Of a stretch of DNA of 64,000 nucleotides, positions 33,508-42,251 are shown piece after piece. How positions within the stretch are numbered: position 1 is the stretch's first letter; each line of letters begins with the position of its first letter. The translations under genes and the position numbers were made by a program. The stretch is taken from NCBI GenBank assembly GCA_016219425.1, contig JACRNB010000015.1, positions 124,001 through 188,000 of the forward strand. The letters run 5' to 3'. This stretch comes from Betaproteobacteria bacterium. Its GTDB lineage: Bacteria > Pseudomonadota > Gammaproteobacteria > Burkholderiales > Thiobacillaceae. The notes beneath the pieces were generated by a model. That model searched no databases and was not told the origin of the DNA. It worked only from the letters and a program-made list of their open reading frames with translations.

Positions 33508-34933
33508 GTTGGCGGCCCTGCTCTGGGGGTTTTCCGGGCTGGTTCTGGCCACCATTCTGGCGGCCTGGGTCATGCATGGTTTTGATTGGGCGCTGCTCCT
33601 TTTTCTTTTGATCGGCATGGCTGTTTCCGCCTGGGGTCAGGTGCGTGTGCGGCAGTGGTTGGCGCCCATCGCCCTGCTCGACGCCCTGACCGGCGAGGTG
33701 GCCGACGGTCATTTCCAGGGCCGCATCACCGGGGTGGGGGATGCGGACGAGATTGGCCGCCTGTGTTGGCGCATGAATGACATGCTGGATCAGTTGGAGG
33801 CGTATTTCCGCGAGGAAGGCACGACCTTTCGCGCGCATCTGGACGGCAGGTTTTTTCGCAAGAGCTTCCCGTCAGGCCTGCACGGCGGGTTTGCCAAGGG
33901 CCTGGAGAGTCACAACGTCTTGCTGGGGAGCATGGAGGATCAACGCCGCACCCAGATGCGCAACGCGCTGATTTCACAAGTGCATCACCTGAATACGGGA
34001 AATTTGCTTACCAATCTGGCCTCGAATCAGGCGGACCTGAAGCATGTGACCGACGAGATGCAGCAGGTGGTGGACCTGGCCACCCGCACCACGGCGGACG
34101 CGGAGACCAGTCAGGCTTCGGTGTTGGAGGTGGTGGAGCGGCTGGGCGAGATCACCACCCGCATCAACCATGTGGCGGATGGCGTGGTCGCCCTCAACAA
34201 CAGCAGCCATGAGATCACCCGTGCGGTGCAGCTCATCACCGCGATTGCCAACCAGACCAACCTGCTGGCGCTCAACGCGGCCATCGAGGCGGCGCGCGCC
34301 GGCGAGGCGGGGCGCGGCTTCGCCGTGGTGGCGGACGAGGTGCGCAAGCTGGCGGAGAACACGAAACAGGCGTCGGAGTCCATCGGGCGGGTCATGGAGG
34401 CGCTCAACAGCGACACCAGCCGCATGCTGGAAGATTCCAACGCCATGCGCGAGATGGCGGCCAGTTCCAGTCAGGTCATTACCGAGATGGAGGGGCGTTT
34501 CGCCTCCTTCGCCCGCTCCGCCAAGGAGACTCAGGGACGCGCCGGGCGCGCCCAGGACATGAGTTTCGCCTCCCTGGTCAAGGTGGACCATGTGATCTAC
34601 AAGCAGCGCGCCTACATGGCGCTGAATACGGATGGCGACGAGACCTACGCCACGCCGGTGCGGGTGGACCATCACGGCTGTCGCCTGGGCCAGTGGTACG
34701 AGAGCGTCGGCCAGCGGAGCTTCGGCGGCATGCCTTCCTACGCCGCCCTCGCGCGGCCCCATGGCCTGGTGCACAGCCATGTGCACGCCATGCTGTCTTA
34801 CCTGGGGCGCGGCTGGGAGAAGAACCTGGAGATGCAGCAGGCCATGTTCGCGGCCATGCAGGAGACTGAACGCGCCAGTTATGAGGTCATGGAACTGATT
34901 GACCGGCTGGTGGTGGAAAAGCACGGCGCCTGA
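33482..34933 (+). CDS. Methyl-accepting chemotaxis protein with C-terminal CZB domain
   Basis: 483 residues. Two close hydrophobic segments ([25 protein letters not shown] and [18 protein letters not shown]) form a hairpin without a periplasmic sensor domain; then a HAMP-like region, the MCP hairpin ([43 protein letters not shown]), and a C-terminal chemoreceptor zinc-binding domain ([38 protein letters not shown]) with the 3His/1Cys zinc set. It probably reads the PAS protein encoded immediately upstream, with which it overlaps by 26 bp. Confidence 0.92.
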   Translation: MTNWSLQSRLAALLWGFSGLVLATILAAWVMHGFDWALLLFLLIGMAVSAWGQVRVRQWLAPIALLDALTGEVADGHFQGRITGVGDADEIGRLCWRMNDMLDQLEAYFREEGTTFRAHLDGRFFRKSFPSGLHGGFAKGLESHNVLLGSMEDQRRTQMRNALISQVHHLNTGNLLTNLASNQADLKHVTDEMQQVVDLATRTTADAETSQASVLEVVERLGEITTRINHVADGVVALNNSSHEITRAVQLITAIANQTNLLALNAAIEAARAGEAGRGFAVVADEVRKLAENTKQASESIGRVMEALNSDTSRMLEDSNAMREMAASSSQVITEMEGRFASFARSAKETQGRAGRAQDMSFASLVKVDHVIYKQRAYMALNTDGDETYATPVRVDHHGCRLGQWYESVGQRSFGGMPSYAALARPHGLVHSHVHAMLSYLGRGWEKNLEMQQAMFAAMQETERASYEVMELIDRLVVEKHGA

Positions 34934-34950
34934 ACGCCGACGCGTGCGCC

Positions 34951-35178
34951 TTACGCGTCCGGCGCGCCTTGCCGATGCGCCTCGCAACAGTAGAACTTGC
35001 CCTGGCTGAGAATGGCTTCGGAGCGGGGCAGGTTCACCCCGCACTGCGCGCAACGCACCATGTTCTCCACCGGCTTGTCCGCCGGTTTCGAGGCGTCCCG
35101 CACCCGTTTGTTGGCCTGATGCTTGTACCAAAGCACTACCGCCAGACCCAGCAGCGCAAAAAAGATCAGCTTACTCAC
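34951..35178 (-). CDS. PP0621-family small membrane protein with zinc-finger-like C-terminus
   Basis: 75 residues: one N-terminal transmembrane helix (LIFFALLGLAVVLWYK), a short basic linker, then a compact metal-binding-like domain with CAQCGVNLPRSEAILSQGKFYCCEAHRQGA. It matches the widespread PP0621 family of unknown function. It overlaps the hypothetical gene upstream by 8 bp, so the two are co-transcribed. It converges on the chemoreceptor gene with only 17 bp between. Confidence 0.85.
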   Translation of the reverse strand: MSKLIFFALLGLAVVLWYKHQANKRVRDASKPADKPVENMVRCAQCGVNLPRSEAILSQGKFYCCEAHRQGAPDA

Positions 35179-35479
35179 GAGCGAGCCCGTCCTTGTGCGT
35201 GGTGTTGATCACCACCAGCAGTTGCTTGAACGGGACTTCCTTGCCCCAGCGGTTGAGGAACTGCATGTAGGGCAGATCCTTGCCGGTGGGAAACTGGTAG
35301 GTGTCGGCCACCATCTCGTCGTACAGCTTGCGCAACACGCCATCCAGATGAGCCAGCATGGCGGACCAACGCTCCGCGTTCTCCGGGTCGTAGTCGATGC
35401 CGGCGCTCATCTCATCCACCTCGTATACGGCGTTGTGCACGAGATCGACGTATTCGTCGTAGGTTCTGGGTTGTTTCAT
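35171..35479 (-). CDS. Conserved hypothetical protein (acidic, soluble)
   Basis: 102 residues from MKQPRTYDEYVDLVHNAVYEVDEM. Acidic and helical, no signal peptide, membrane segment or recognised motif; it ends with PFKQLLVVINTTHKDGLARE. Start chosen at 35479 by composition change; the track ORF reaching 35755 runs through a repeat/hairpin. It is coupled to the PP0621 gene downstream. I do not assign a function. Confidence 0.7.
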   Translation of the reverse strand: MKQPRTYDEYVDLVHNAVYEVDEMSAGIDYDPENAERWSAMLAHLDGVLRKLYDEMVADTYQFPTGKDLPYMQFLNRWGKEVPFKQLLVVINTTHKDGLARE

Positions 35480-35502
35480 AGGTTTGTCCTCGAAATAAAA
35501 CA

Positions 35503-35553
35503 GGGGCGAGGCGGTTGCCCTCTCGGTTGCCTTCTCGGTTGCCTTCTCGCCCC
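35503..35553 (-). promoter_or_regulatory. Terminator/attenuator-like hairpin with a 12-bp tandem repeat in its loop
   Basis: On the minus strand GGGGCGAG (35553-35546) pairs with CTCGCCCC (35510-35503), followed by TGTTTTATTT. The loop is three near-perfect copies of a 12-bp unit (AAGGCAACCGAG on the minus strand). It lies 24 bp before the start of the hypothetical gene, in its probable 5' leader. Confidence 0.5.
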
Positions 35554-35738
35554 CGTCATTGTGACAGCGCAGACGCTTGCCTGCCCGCGAACCACTCCTG
35601 TCAGCCCGGAACTGGACCTTCCCGCCGCCCTGGGTTTCGCCGGATGCGCCCAAGACCATAAAATGGCCGCCTTCCATACGGGTGGGGCGCGTGTAGCCGC
35701 CCTCTCCGTTCACCTTCACCCTCCCAAGAGCCCGCCCC

Positions 35739-36368
35739 ATGTTCACCGGCATCATCCAGGCCGTCGGCCACGTCTCCCAGTTTCAGGAATCCGGCGCCGG
35801 CGATGCGCGCATCACCTTTCACGGCGGCGGCCTGCCCATGCAGGACGTGCGTCTGGGCGATTCCATCGCCTGCAACGGCGTCTGTCTCACGGTGGTGGCG
35901 TTCACCCCGGAGAGTTTCAGCATGGACGTCTCCGCCGAGACCTTCGCCTGCACCATCGGCTACGCCCCCGGCGACCCGGTGAACTTCGAGAAGGCCATGC
36001 AGCTTTCCGACCGCCTGGGCGGGCATCTGGTCTCCGGCCATGTCGATGGCGTGGGCGAGGCGCTCCACTTCGCGCCCGTGGGCGGCGAGGACGACAGTTG
36101 GCGGCTCGACCTGCGTGCGCCGGACAGGATGGCGCGCTACCTTGCGCCCAAGGGCTCCATTGCCGTCAACGGCGTCTCGCTCACCGTGAACCGGGTGGAC
36201 GGCGCGGATTTCTCCATCAACCTCATCCCCCACACCCTGGCGCACACCATGCTGCACACCCTCAAGCCGGGGACCAGGGTCAACCTGGAGGCCGACATGC
36301 TGGCGCGCTACGCCGAACGTCTGCTGGCCTACACCCACGCGTTTACCCCATCCATTGATAAGGATTGA
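35739..36368 (+). CDS. ribE: Riboflavin synthase (alpha subunit)
   Basis: 209 residues, two tandem lumazine-binding repeats. MFTGIIQAVGHV is the family start; IACNGVCLTV and VNGVSLTVN mark the two substrate-binding halves, with GGHLVSGHVDG between. It dismutates dimethylribityllumazine into riboflavin. Three bp separate it from ribBA. ribD is not nearby, and no FMN riboswitch-like leader could be recognised upstream. Confidence 0.96.
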   Translation: MFTGIIQAVGHVSQFQESGAGDARITFHGGGLPMQDVRLGDSIACNGVCLTVVAFTPESFSMDVSAETFACTIGYAPGDPVNFEKAMQLSDRLGGHLVSGHVDGVGEALHFAPVGGEDDSWRLDLRAPDRMARYLAPKGSIAVNGVSLTVNRVDGADFSINLIPHTLAHTMLHTLKPGTRVNLEADMLARYAERLLAYTHAFTPSIDKD

Positions 36369-36370
36369 CC

Positions 36371-37453
36371 ATGTCTCTCGCCTCCATCCAGGAAATCGTT
36401 GCCGAACTGAAAGCGGGCCGCATGGTCATCCTCGTCGATGAGGAAGACCGTGAAAACGAAGGCGATCTGGTCATGGCCGCCGAGTTCGCCACCCCCGAGG
36501 CGATCAACTTCATGGCCCGATATGGGCGCGGCCTGGTCTGCCTCACCCTCACCGACGACCGCTGCCGCCAGTTGGGACTGAAGCAGATGGTGAGCGACAA
36601 CCAGACCCCGCACGGCACCGCCTTCACCATCTCCATCGAGGCCGCCGAGGGCGTCACCACCGGCATCTCCGCCGCTGACCGCGCCGTCACCATCCTCGCG
36701 GCGGTGAAGCGGGACGCGAAGCCTGCCGACATCATCCAGCCCGGCCACATCTTCCCGCTGCGCGCCCAGCCCGGCGGCGTGCTGAAACGCGCCGGCCACA
36801 CCGAGGCGGGTTGCGACCTGGCGGCCATGGCGGGCCTGATCCCGGCCTCGGTGATCTGCGAGATCCTCAAGGACGACGGCACCATGGCGCGCCTGCCGGA
36901 TCTGGTGGTGTTTGCGCAGGAGCACGGCCTCAAGATCGGCGCCATCGCCGACCTGATCCAGTACCGCAGCGAGAACGAGGCCCTGGTGCAGCGCGCCGCC
37001 GAGAAGACGGTAGAGACCGCCTACGGTGCGTTCCGCCTGGTGGCCTACCACGACGACACCGTCAACGAGACCCATCTGGCCCTGGTCAAGGGCGAGCTGC
37101 GCGCCGAGGTCGAGACCCTGGTGCGGGTGCACGAGCCGGTTTCCGTGCTGGACTTTCTGGATGCCGGCACCGGCCATTCCTGGAGCATGGACGCGGCGAT
37201 GAAGGCCCTGGCGGCGAGCGAGGCCGGCGTCATGGTGCTGTTGCACCGGCCCGAGACCGGCGCCGATCTGGTGGACCGCCTCACCAGCGCGCCCAAGCCC
37301 CCCGCCAAGGTGGACCTGCGCAACTACGGCATCGGCGCCCAGATCCTGCGTGATCTGGGCGTGGGCAAGATGAAACTGCTGGCGCACCGCCGCCGCATGC
37401 CCTCCATGACCGGCTTCGGCCTGGAAGTCACGGGGTTCGTGGAACAGGGCTGA
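36371..37453 (+). CDS. ribB: 3,4-dihydroxy-2-butanone-4-phosphate synthase with degenerate GTP cyclohydrolase II domain (RibBX type)
   Basis: 360 residues from the ATG at 36371 (AGGA upstream; the track's TTG start is six bases earlier). The RibB half is intact: VDEEDRENEGDLVMAAEFATPEAINFMARYGRGL, HIFPLRAQPGGVLKRAGHTEAGCDLA. The C-terminal half has the GCHII fold remnants (TLVRVHEPVSV, RNYGIGAQILRDLGVGKMKLL) but contains no cysteine at all, so the zinc site C-x2-C of RibA is gone and LLHRPETG replaces the usual REGRGIG loop. It should supply only the butanone-phosphate half of lumazine; GTP cyclohydrolase II must come from elsewhere. Confidence 0.92.
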   Translation: MSLASIQEIVAELKAGRMVILVDEEDRENEGDLVMAAEFATPEAINFMARYGRGLVCLTLTDDRCRQLGLKQMVSDNQTPHGTAFTISIEAAEGVTTGISAADRAVTILAAVKRDAKPADIIQPGHIFPLRAQPGGVLKRAGHTEAGCDLAAMAGLIPASVICEILKDDGTMARLPDLVVFAQEHGLKIGAIADLIQYRSENEALVQRAAEKTVETAYGAFRLVAYHDDTVNETHLALVKGELRAEVETLVRVHEPVSVLDFLDAGTGHSWSMDAAMKALAASEAGVMVLLHRPETGADLVDRLTSAPKPPAKVDLRNYGIGAQILRDLGVGKMKLLAHRRRMPSMTGFGLEVTGFVEQG

Positions 37454-37456
37454 GCC

Positions 37457-39262
37457 ATGGGCGAGGCCGGGATCTTCGACCCCAAACCCCGGCTCGCCGC
37501 GCTGCCCAACCTGCCGGGCGTCTACCGCATGCTGGACGAGGCCGGCGCAACGCTCTATGTGGGCAAGGCCAAAGACCTGAAGAAGCGGGTCTCCAGCTAC
37601 TTCCAGAAGTCCGATCTCTCACCGCGCATCGCCCATATGGTGGCGCGCATCCGCGACATCCAGACCACGGTGACGCGCACCGAGGCCGAGGCGCTGTTGC
37701 TGGAGAACAACCTCATCAAGGAACTGGCGCCGCGTTTCAACATCCTGTTCCGCGACGACAAGTCCTACCCCTACCTGCTCCTTTCCGGCCACGAGCGCCC
37801 CCGCATCGGTTTTTTTCGCGGCACGCCGGACAAGCGCAATACCGTGTTCGGCCCCTTTCCCAACTCCTTCGCGGTGCGCGAAAGCATCCAGATCCTGCAA
37901 AAGGTGTTCCGCCTGCGCACCTGCGAGGACACGGTGTTCAGCAACCGTTCCCGCCCCTGCCTGCTGCATCAGATCAAGCGGTGCAGCGCCCCCTGCGTGG
38001 GCCTGGTGTCGGCGCAGGACTACGCGCGCGACGTGGCGGACGCGCGCCTGTTCCTGGAAGGCCGGGATAACGAAGTGATCGACGCCCTCACTGCGCGTAT
38101 GAACGCGGCGGCGGAGACCTGGCGCTTTGAACAGGCCGCGTTCTGGCGCGACCAGATCCAGTCCCTGGCCAAGGTGCGCGCGCAGCAATTCGTGGAAAGT
38201 CGGGGCGATCAGGACGTGGATGTGATCGGCGCGGCGCTGGCGGGCGGGCGGGCCTGCGTCTATCTGGTGATGGTGCGGGGCGGACGCAACCTGGGCGGTC
38301 GCGCCTTCTTCCCCGCCCACGCCGAGGAGGCGGATCGCGCCGCCCTGCTGGAGGCCTTCGTCGGCCAGCACTACGCCGGCGGCGCGATTCCCGCCGCCCT
38401 GGTGCTGGGGGAGGAGATCGAGGGCCTGGGCGAAACCCTGAGCCAACAGGCCGGGCGGCAGGTGCGGATGGTGAGCCGGCCCCAGGGCGAGCGCCGGGTG
38501 TGGCTGGAGATGGCGGACAAGAACGCGCAACTGGCCCTGGCCGCGCGCGAGGGCCAGCGCGAGAACCAGGCCGCGCGCGTGGCGGCCCTGAACGAGGCGC
38601 TGGGCGAGGAGGGCATCGCCCGCATCGAGTGCTTCGACGTCAGCCATACGATGGGCGAGGCCGCCACCGTGTCCTGCGTGGTGTTCGACCAGGGTGCGAT
38701 GCAGTCTTCGGAATACCGTCGCTACAATGTCTCCACCCCCGCGCCCGGCGACGACTACGCCGCCCTGCGCGAGGCCCTGAGCCGGCGTTACGGCAAGCTG
38801 GCGGCAGGGGAAGGGCGCTTGCCCGACCTGCTGTTGATCGACGGCGGCAAGGGGCAGTTGCATGTGGCGGTGGATGTGCTGTCGGAGTTGGGCCTGGGTC
38901 ACCTGCCCATGCTGGGGGTGGCCAAGGGGGTGGAACGCAAGCCGGGTATGGAGCAGTTGTTCCTGCCGGGCGAGGTGGAGCCGCTACGGCTGGCGCCCCA
39001 TCACCCGGCCCTGCACCTGATCCAGCAGGTGCGGGACGAGGCGCACCGCTTCGCCATCACCGGCCACCGCGCCCGCCGCAGCAAGGCGCGCACCCAGTCC
39101 AGCCTGGAAGAGATCGCCGGGGTGGGGGCGAAGCGGCGGCAGCGCTTGTTGCAAACCTTTGGCGGCCTGCGCGGCGTGATCGACGCAGGCATCGAGGATC
39201 TGGCCCGGGTGGACGGCATCAGCCGCGACCTGGCGGAACGGATTTACCGGGAATTGCATTGA
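37457..39262 (+). CDS. uvrC: Excinuclease ABC subunit C
   Basis: 601 residues. GIY-YIG nuclease domain at the N-terminus ([32 protein letters not shown]), the C(x)nC region, a UVR segment ([27 protein letters not shown]), the RNase H-like endonuclease domain ([33 protein letters not shown]) and a C-terminal helix-hairpin-helix pair ([24 protein letters not shown]). It makes both incisions in nucleotide excision repair. It begins 3 bp after ribBX. Confidence 0.97.
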   Translation: MGEAGIFDPKPRLAALPNLPGVYRMLDEAGATLYVGKAKDLKKRVSSYFQKSDLSPRIAHMVARIRDIQTTVTRTEAEALLLENNLIKELAPRFNILFRDDKSYPYLLLSGHERPRIGFFRGTPDKRNTVFGPFPNSFAVRESIQILQKVFRLRTCEDTVFSNRSRPCLLHQIKRCSAPCVGLVSAQDYARDVADARLFLEGRDNEVIDALTARMNAAAETWRFEQAAFWRDQIQSLAKVRAQQFVESRGDQDVDVIGAALAGGRACVYLVMVRGGRNLGGRAFFPAHAEEADRAALLEAFVGQHYAGGAIPAALVLGEEIEGLGETLSQQAGRQVRMVSRPQGERRVWLEMADKNAQLALAAREGQRENQAARVAALNEALGEEGIARIECFDVSHTMGEAATVSCVVFDQGAMQSSEYRRYNVSTPAPGDDYAALREALSRRYGKLAAGEGRLPDLLLIDGGKGQLHVAVDVLSELGLGHLPMLGVAKGVERKPGMEQLFLPGEVEPLRLAPHHPALHLIQQVRDEAHRFAITGHRARRSKARTQSSLEEIAGVGAKRRQRLLQTFGGLRGVIDAGIEDLARVDGISRDLAERIYRELH

Positions 39263-39326
39263 ACGCGTTGTTGCAAATGACGCCAATCCCGTACGCCGAC
39301 TCATTGGATAGCTGACCGGAATCGTC

Positions 39327-39824
39327 ATGGCCCCAACCGTAGTTCGCGATGGACTATTCAGGCTCTTCTTCTTTTCCCGTGAAGAGCCAAGAATGCATGT
39401 GCATGTGGCTCACCCGGACGGTGAGGCCAAGTTCTGGCTCGAACCTGCCATTACACTGGCCGACCATGTCGGACTGACTGCCCATGAACTGGCCGAGGCC
39501 GAAAACGCATCATTCATCGTCACAAGCAGGAGATTGCGGATGCCTGGAAAGAGCATTTTGGAAGCTGAGGTTACTCACGTCTCCAGGCATGGCCTCTGGC
39601 TGCTCCTGGGCGAAGAGGAGCTTGCCCTCCCCTTCGTCGAATTCCCCTGGTTCCAACAGGCCACCATCGACCAACTCTGCTCTGTGGAACGGCCCAGCCC
39701 CGATCATCTTTACTGGCCGCGGCTCGATATCGACTTGTCGGTGGAGTCCATTCGCCACCCGGAACGCTTTCCGTTGAAATCGGGCATGGCGGCTGGCCGC
39801 GCGCCCGAGGCGGAAGCTTCCTAG
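39327..39824 (+). CDS. DUF4160-DUF2442 fusion, apparently created by a -1 frameshift
   Basis: 165 residues as an open frame. Residues 1-57 are a clear DUF4160 start (TVVRDGLFRLFFFSREEPRMHVHVAHPDGEAKFWLEP). Residues 78-165 are DUF2442 (VTHVSRHGLWLLLGEEELALPFVEFPWFQQATID, DLSVESIRHPERFPL). The linker NASFIVTSRRLRMPGKSIL is unlike either family. In the -1 frame from the AAAA tract at 39502-39505 the DNA reads KRIIHRHKQEIADAWKEHFGS-stop, the expected DUF4160 ending, with stop at 39566-39568. DUF2442 could have begun at TTG 39558. So two overlapping genes, commonly paired, look merged by loss of one base or linked by frameshifting. Function unknown; the pair is often described as a putative toxin-antitoxin-like module. 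Confidence 0.8.
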   Translation: MAPTVVRDGLFRLFFFSREEPRMHVHVAHPDGEAKFWLEPAITLADHVGLTAHELAEAENASFIVTSRRLRMPGKSILEAEVTHVSRHGLWLLLGEEELALPFVEFPWFQQATIDQLCSVERPSPDHLYWPRLDIDLSVESIRHPERFPLKSGMAAGRAPEAEAS

Positions 39825-39851
39825 CCGCATCCCTCAACACCGCGCCCCACG

Positions 39852-40430
39852 ATGCCCTTCAACCTGCCCAATACCCTGACCTGGCTGCGGATCGCGCTGA
39901 TCCCGCTGTTCGTCGTCGTGTTCTATCTACCGGACGGGTTGCTGCCGAAGCATTCGATCAACCTCTATGCGACGCTGATCTTTGCCCTGGCCGCCGTCAC
40001 CGACTGGCTCGATGGCTGGCTGGCGCGGCGGCTGAACCAGATGTCGGCGTTCGGGGCCTTTCTCGACCCGGTGGCGGACAAGCTCATGGTGGCGGCGGCG
40101 CTGATCGTGCTGGTGGACCTGGACCGCGCCGGGGTGGATGTGGCGCTCATCATCATCGGGCGCGAGATCGCCATCTCGGCGCTACGCGAGTGGATGGCGC
40201 GCCTGGGGCAGAACAAGGAGGTGGCGGTGGCCTTCATCGGCAAGCTCAAGACCGCAGCGCAGATGGTTGCGATCTTGCTGCTGCTCTATCACGAGCCCAT
40301 CCTGGGCTGGCCCCACACCTTCATCCTGGGGCGCTGGCTGCTCTATCTGGCTGCGCTGCTGACCCTCTGGTCCATGGCGCACTACCTGATGGCGGCCTGG
40401 CGGACCCTGGCCAAAGAGCCCGCCGCCTAG
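39852..40430 (+). CDS. pgsA: CDP-diacylglycerol--glycerol-3-phosphate 3-phosphatidyltransferase
   Basis: 192 residues with about five transmembrane helices, starting MPFNLPNTLTWLRIALIPLFVV. The CDP-alcohol phosphotransferase motif is intact: DWLDGWLARRLNQMSAFGAF followed by LDPVADK. It makes phosphatidylglycerol phosphate in the inner membrane. The common uvrC-pgsA linkage is interrupted here only by the DUF4160/DUF2442 gene. The stop codon lies inside a terminator hairpin. The tRNA genes that often follow pgsA are absent. Confidence 0.95.
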   Translation: MPFNLPNTLTWLRIALIPLFVVVFYLPDGLLPKHSINLYATLIFALAAVTDWLDGWLARRLNQMSAFGAFLDPVADKLMVAAALIVLVDLDRAGVDVALIIIGREIAISALREWMARLGQNKEVAVAFIGKLKTAAQMVAILLLLYHEPILGWPHTFILGRWLLYLAALLTLWSMAHYLMAAWRTLAKEPAA

Positions 40431-40440
40431 GCGGGTTTTT
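40419..40440 (+). terminator. Rho-independent terminator overlapping the pgsA stop
   Basis: CCCGCC-GCCTA-GGCGGG followed by TTTTT. The TAG stop of pgsA is part of the loop/stem. On the other strand it lies at the end of the convergent PEP-CTERM gene, so it may serve both. Confidence 0.85.
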
Positions 40441-41249
40441 CAACCCCGGTTTTTGCGCGCCCGGCCCAGCAGCAACAGACCCAGACCCATCAGGGCCAGG
40501 GATTCGGGTTCGGGTACGGGGTTCAGGCTCAACCCTTGAACTTCGGACTGGCTGAGGGCGGTGTTGTAGAGACGGGCCTCGCTGATGAGGGCGTCGATCG
40601 CACCGGGGCCGGACAAGCCGGCGGCATGGCGTATGCCGAACAGGATCTCGGTGTCGCCCGCACTCCAGCTGGTGGCGTTGGCGGTGATGTAGCTGCCGAT
40701 GTTGATGCCGTTGCGGTAGCCCGTGACGCTCATCTGCCCGCCGCCCAGGTCGTCGTAGGCAAAGGCCATCTGGACCAGTGTGTTGGTGGCGGTTTCCGTG
40801 TATCCGGGATTGAGGGCCTGGGTGCGCCACCAGTACGAGCTGCCGGGCAGCCATCGGTTGGCCTGCTGTTCGCCGTAGATGATGCCGTCGAATTGATCCG
40901 AGCCGATGCGGTCGATGGTCATCGCCGAACCCGCGTTGGCCACATTGCTCAGGTTTTGCATCGCCACCCAGACCACCAGGGTCTTGTCGGTGATGGTGGG
41001 GCCGCTGTAGCCGGTGGTCCGGGCCCAGCCGGTGGCGGTAGTGCCGCTGCCGTTCACGTCCAGCTTGCCGCCCGTGATGCTGGCGTTGCCCATCAGTTGC
41101 AGGTTGCCGAAGTTGCCTTGCGTATCCGCCAGGGCGTTGGAACCTTCAAAGGTCCATTGGCCGATCAGACTGGCGCTTGCAACGGAGCTGGCCAGCGCCA
41201 AGGGGAGGCCAGCCAGCAGAAGGGATTTCCAGGAATTCACCAGGGTCAT
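40440..41249 (-). CDS. PEP-CTERM protein with LamG/concanavalin-like domain
   Basis: 269 residues from MTLVNSWKSLLLAGLPLALASSVASA (signal peptide; GGAG before ATG). The middle (LIGQWTFEGSNALADTQGN ... TLVVWVAMQNLSN ... ISEARLYNTALSQSEVQGL) is the typical laminin G-like/concanavalin fold found in exported proteins. The end VPEPESLALMGLGLLLLGRARKNRG is a full PEP-CTERM sorting signal: PEP motif, hydrophobic helix, basic tail, recognised by exosortase. No exosortase gene is in the window. A perfect FNR-type box lies about 80 bp upstream. Confidence 0.92.
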   Translation of the reverse strand: MTLVNSWKSLLLAGLPLALASSVASASLIGQWTFEGSNALADTQGNFGNLQLMGNASITGGKLDVNGSGTTATGWARTTGYSGPTITDKTLVVWVAMQNLSNVANAGSAMTIDRIGSDQFDGIIYGEQQANRWLPGSSYWWRTQALNPGYTETATNTLVQMAFAYDDLGGGQMSVTGYRNGINIGSYITANATSWSAGDTEILFGIRHAAGLSGPGAIDALISEARLYNTALSQSEVQGLSLNPVPEPESLALMGLGLLLLGRARKNRG

Positions 41250-41320
41250 GTCTCGCTCCGAATGCACCATGTCAAAAGATGGCGACCCGTAAGCAAGCGC
41301 CACGCCAGGGGTGGAACCTG

Positions 41321-41334
41321 TTGATGCATATCAA
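41321..41334. promoter_or_regulatory. Perfect FNR/CRP-superfamily binding site
   Basis: TTGATGCATATCAA exactly matches the FNR consensus TTGAT-N4-ATCAA. Its centre is about 78 bp upstream of the PEP-CTERM start and about 160 bp upstream of cysE, so the PEP-CTERM gene is the more likely target. A clear -10 could not be seen at the class II distance. Confidence 0.75.
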
Positions 41335-41427
41335 TGTTTGCACTGGGTAAGTATCCCGCTGTAAGAATCCCCGACAAATTGAAACCCCCTTTTTTGCACC
41401 CATATTCAACGCCGACTGCGTAAGTGT

Positions 41428-41487
41428 TTGACCTGCTTACTCGGGAATTGGGACAATCTGCTCCTCAATCTTTTTTGAATATTCAAA
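41428..41487 (+). promoter_or_regulatory. cysE promoter candidate and start-site palindrome
   Basis: TTGACC (41428-41433) and GACAAT (41452-41457) are spaced by 18 bp. Immediately before the cysE start lies a perfect 14-bp palindrome TTTGAATATTCAAA (41474-41487) that overlaps the A of ATG and occupies the ribosome-binding region. Confidence 0.5.
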
Positions 41488-42236
41488 TGTTCGACAGGCT
41501 GCGTGAAGACATCCGCATTGTTTTTGACCGCGACCCGGCGGCGCGCACCTTCTTTGAGGTGCTCACCACCTATCCGGGGCTGCATGCCATCCTCTGGCAT
41601 CGGATGTCGCATCGCCTGTGGAACTGGGGTTTCAAGTGGCTGGCGCGCCTGTCCAGCACCTTCGCGCGCTGGTTCACGGGCATCGAGATCCATCCTGGCG
41701 CCAAGTTGGGGCGGCGCGTGTTCATCGACCACGGCATGGGCGTGGTGGTGGGCGAAACCGCCGAGATCGGCGATGACTGCACCCTGTATCACGGCGTCAC
41801 TCTGGGGGGGACTTCCTGGAACAAGGGCAAGCGCCATCCCACCCTGGAGGCGGGGGTCATCGTCGGCGCCGGGGCCAAGATTCTGGGCCCCATCACCCTG
41901 GGGGCCGGCTCCAAGGTGGGCTCCAATGCGGTGGTGGTGAAGGATGTGCCGGCGGGGGCTACCGCCATCGGCATCCCCGCCCGCATCCTGGACAGCGAAC
42001 AGGAAAAGACCCGGGAGGAAACCGCCAACAAGCTGGGCTTCTCCGCCTACGGCGTGGGCGCCGACATGAACGATCCCATGGTGAAGGCCTTGCACGGTCT
42101 CATCGACCACGCCGCCAACATGGACCGCCGCATCGAGTGGATGCAGGCCGAACTCAAGCGCCTGGATGTCGGCGCCAATGCCAACGTACCGGATGACCAT
42201 TTCGACCCCGAGCGCCTGAATCGGATGGTGGACTGA
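41487..42236 (+). CDS. cysE: Serine O-acetyltransferase
   Basis: 249 residues from [31 protein letters not shown], the standard CysE opening. N-terminal helices precede a left-handed beta-helix with hexapeptide repeats; the conserved [44 protein letters not shown] is complete. It supplies O-acetylserine for cysteine, the sulfur source for the IscS reaction encoded next door. The track start 21 codons upstream lies in the promoter. Confidence 0.96.
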   Translation: MFDRLREDIRIVFDRDPAARTFFEVLTTYPGLHAILWHRMSHRLWNWGFKWLARLSSTFARWFTGIEIHPGAKLGRRVFIDHGMGVVVGETAEIGDDCTLYHGVTLGGTSWNKGKRHPTLEAGVIVGAGAKILGPITLGAGSKVGSNAVVVKDVPAGATAIGIPARILDSEQEKTREETANKLGFSAYGVGADMNDPMVKALHGLIDHAANMDRRIEWMQAELKRLDVGANANVPDDHFDPERLNRMVD

Positions 42237-42251
42237 GTGTTGCCCAAATGA

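Noticed and set aside
35560-35738. FMN riboswitch before ribE
   Set aside because: The region lacks the recognisable conserved RFN element blocks; none was seen before ribH either.
40431-40440. tRNA genes after pgsA, as in many proteobacteria
   Set aside because: The space is only a terminator followed by the convergent PEP-CTERM gene; no cloverleaf found.
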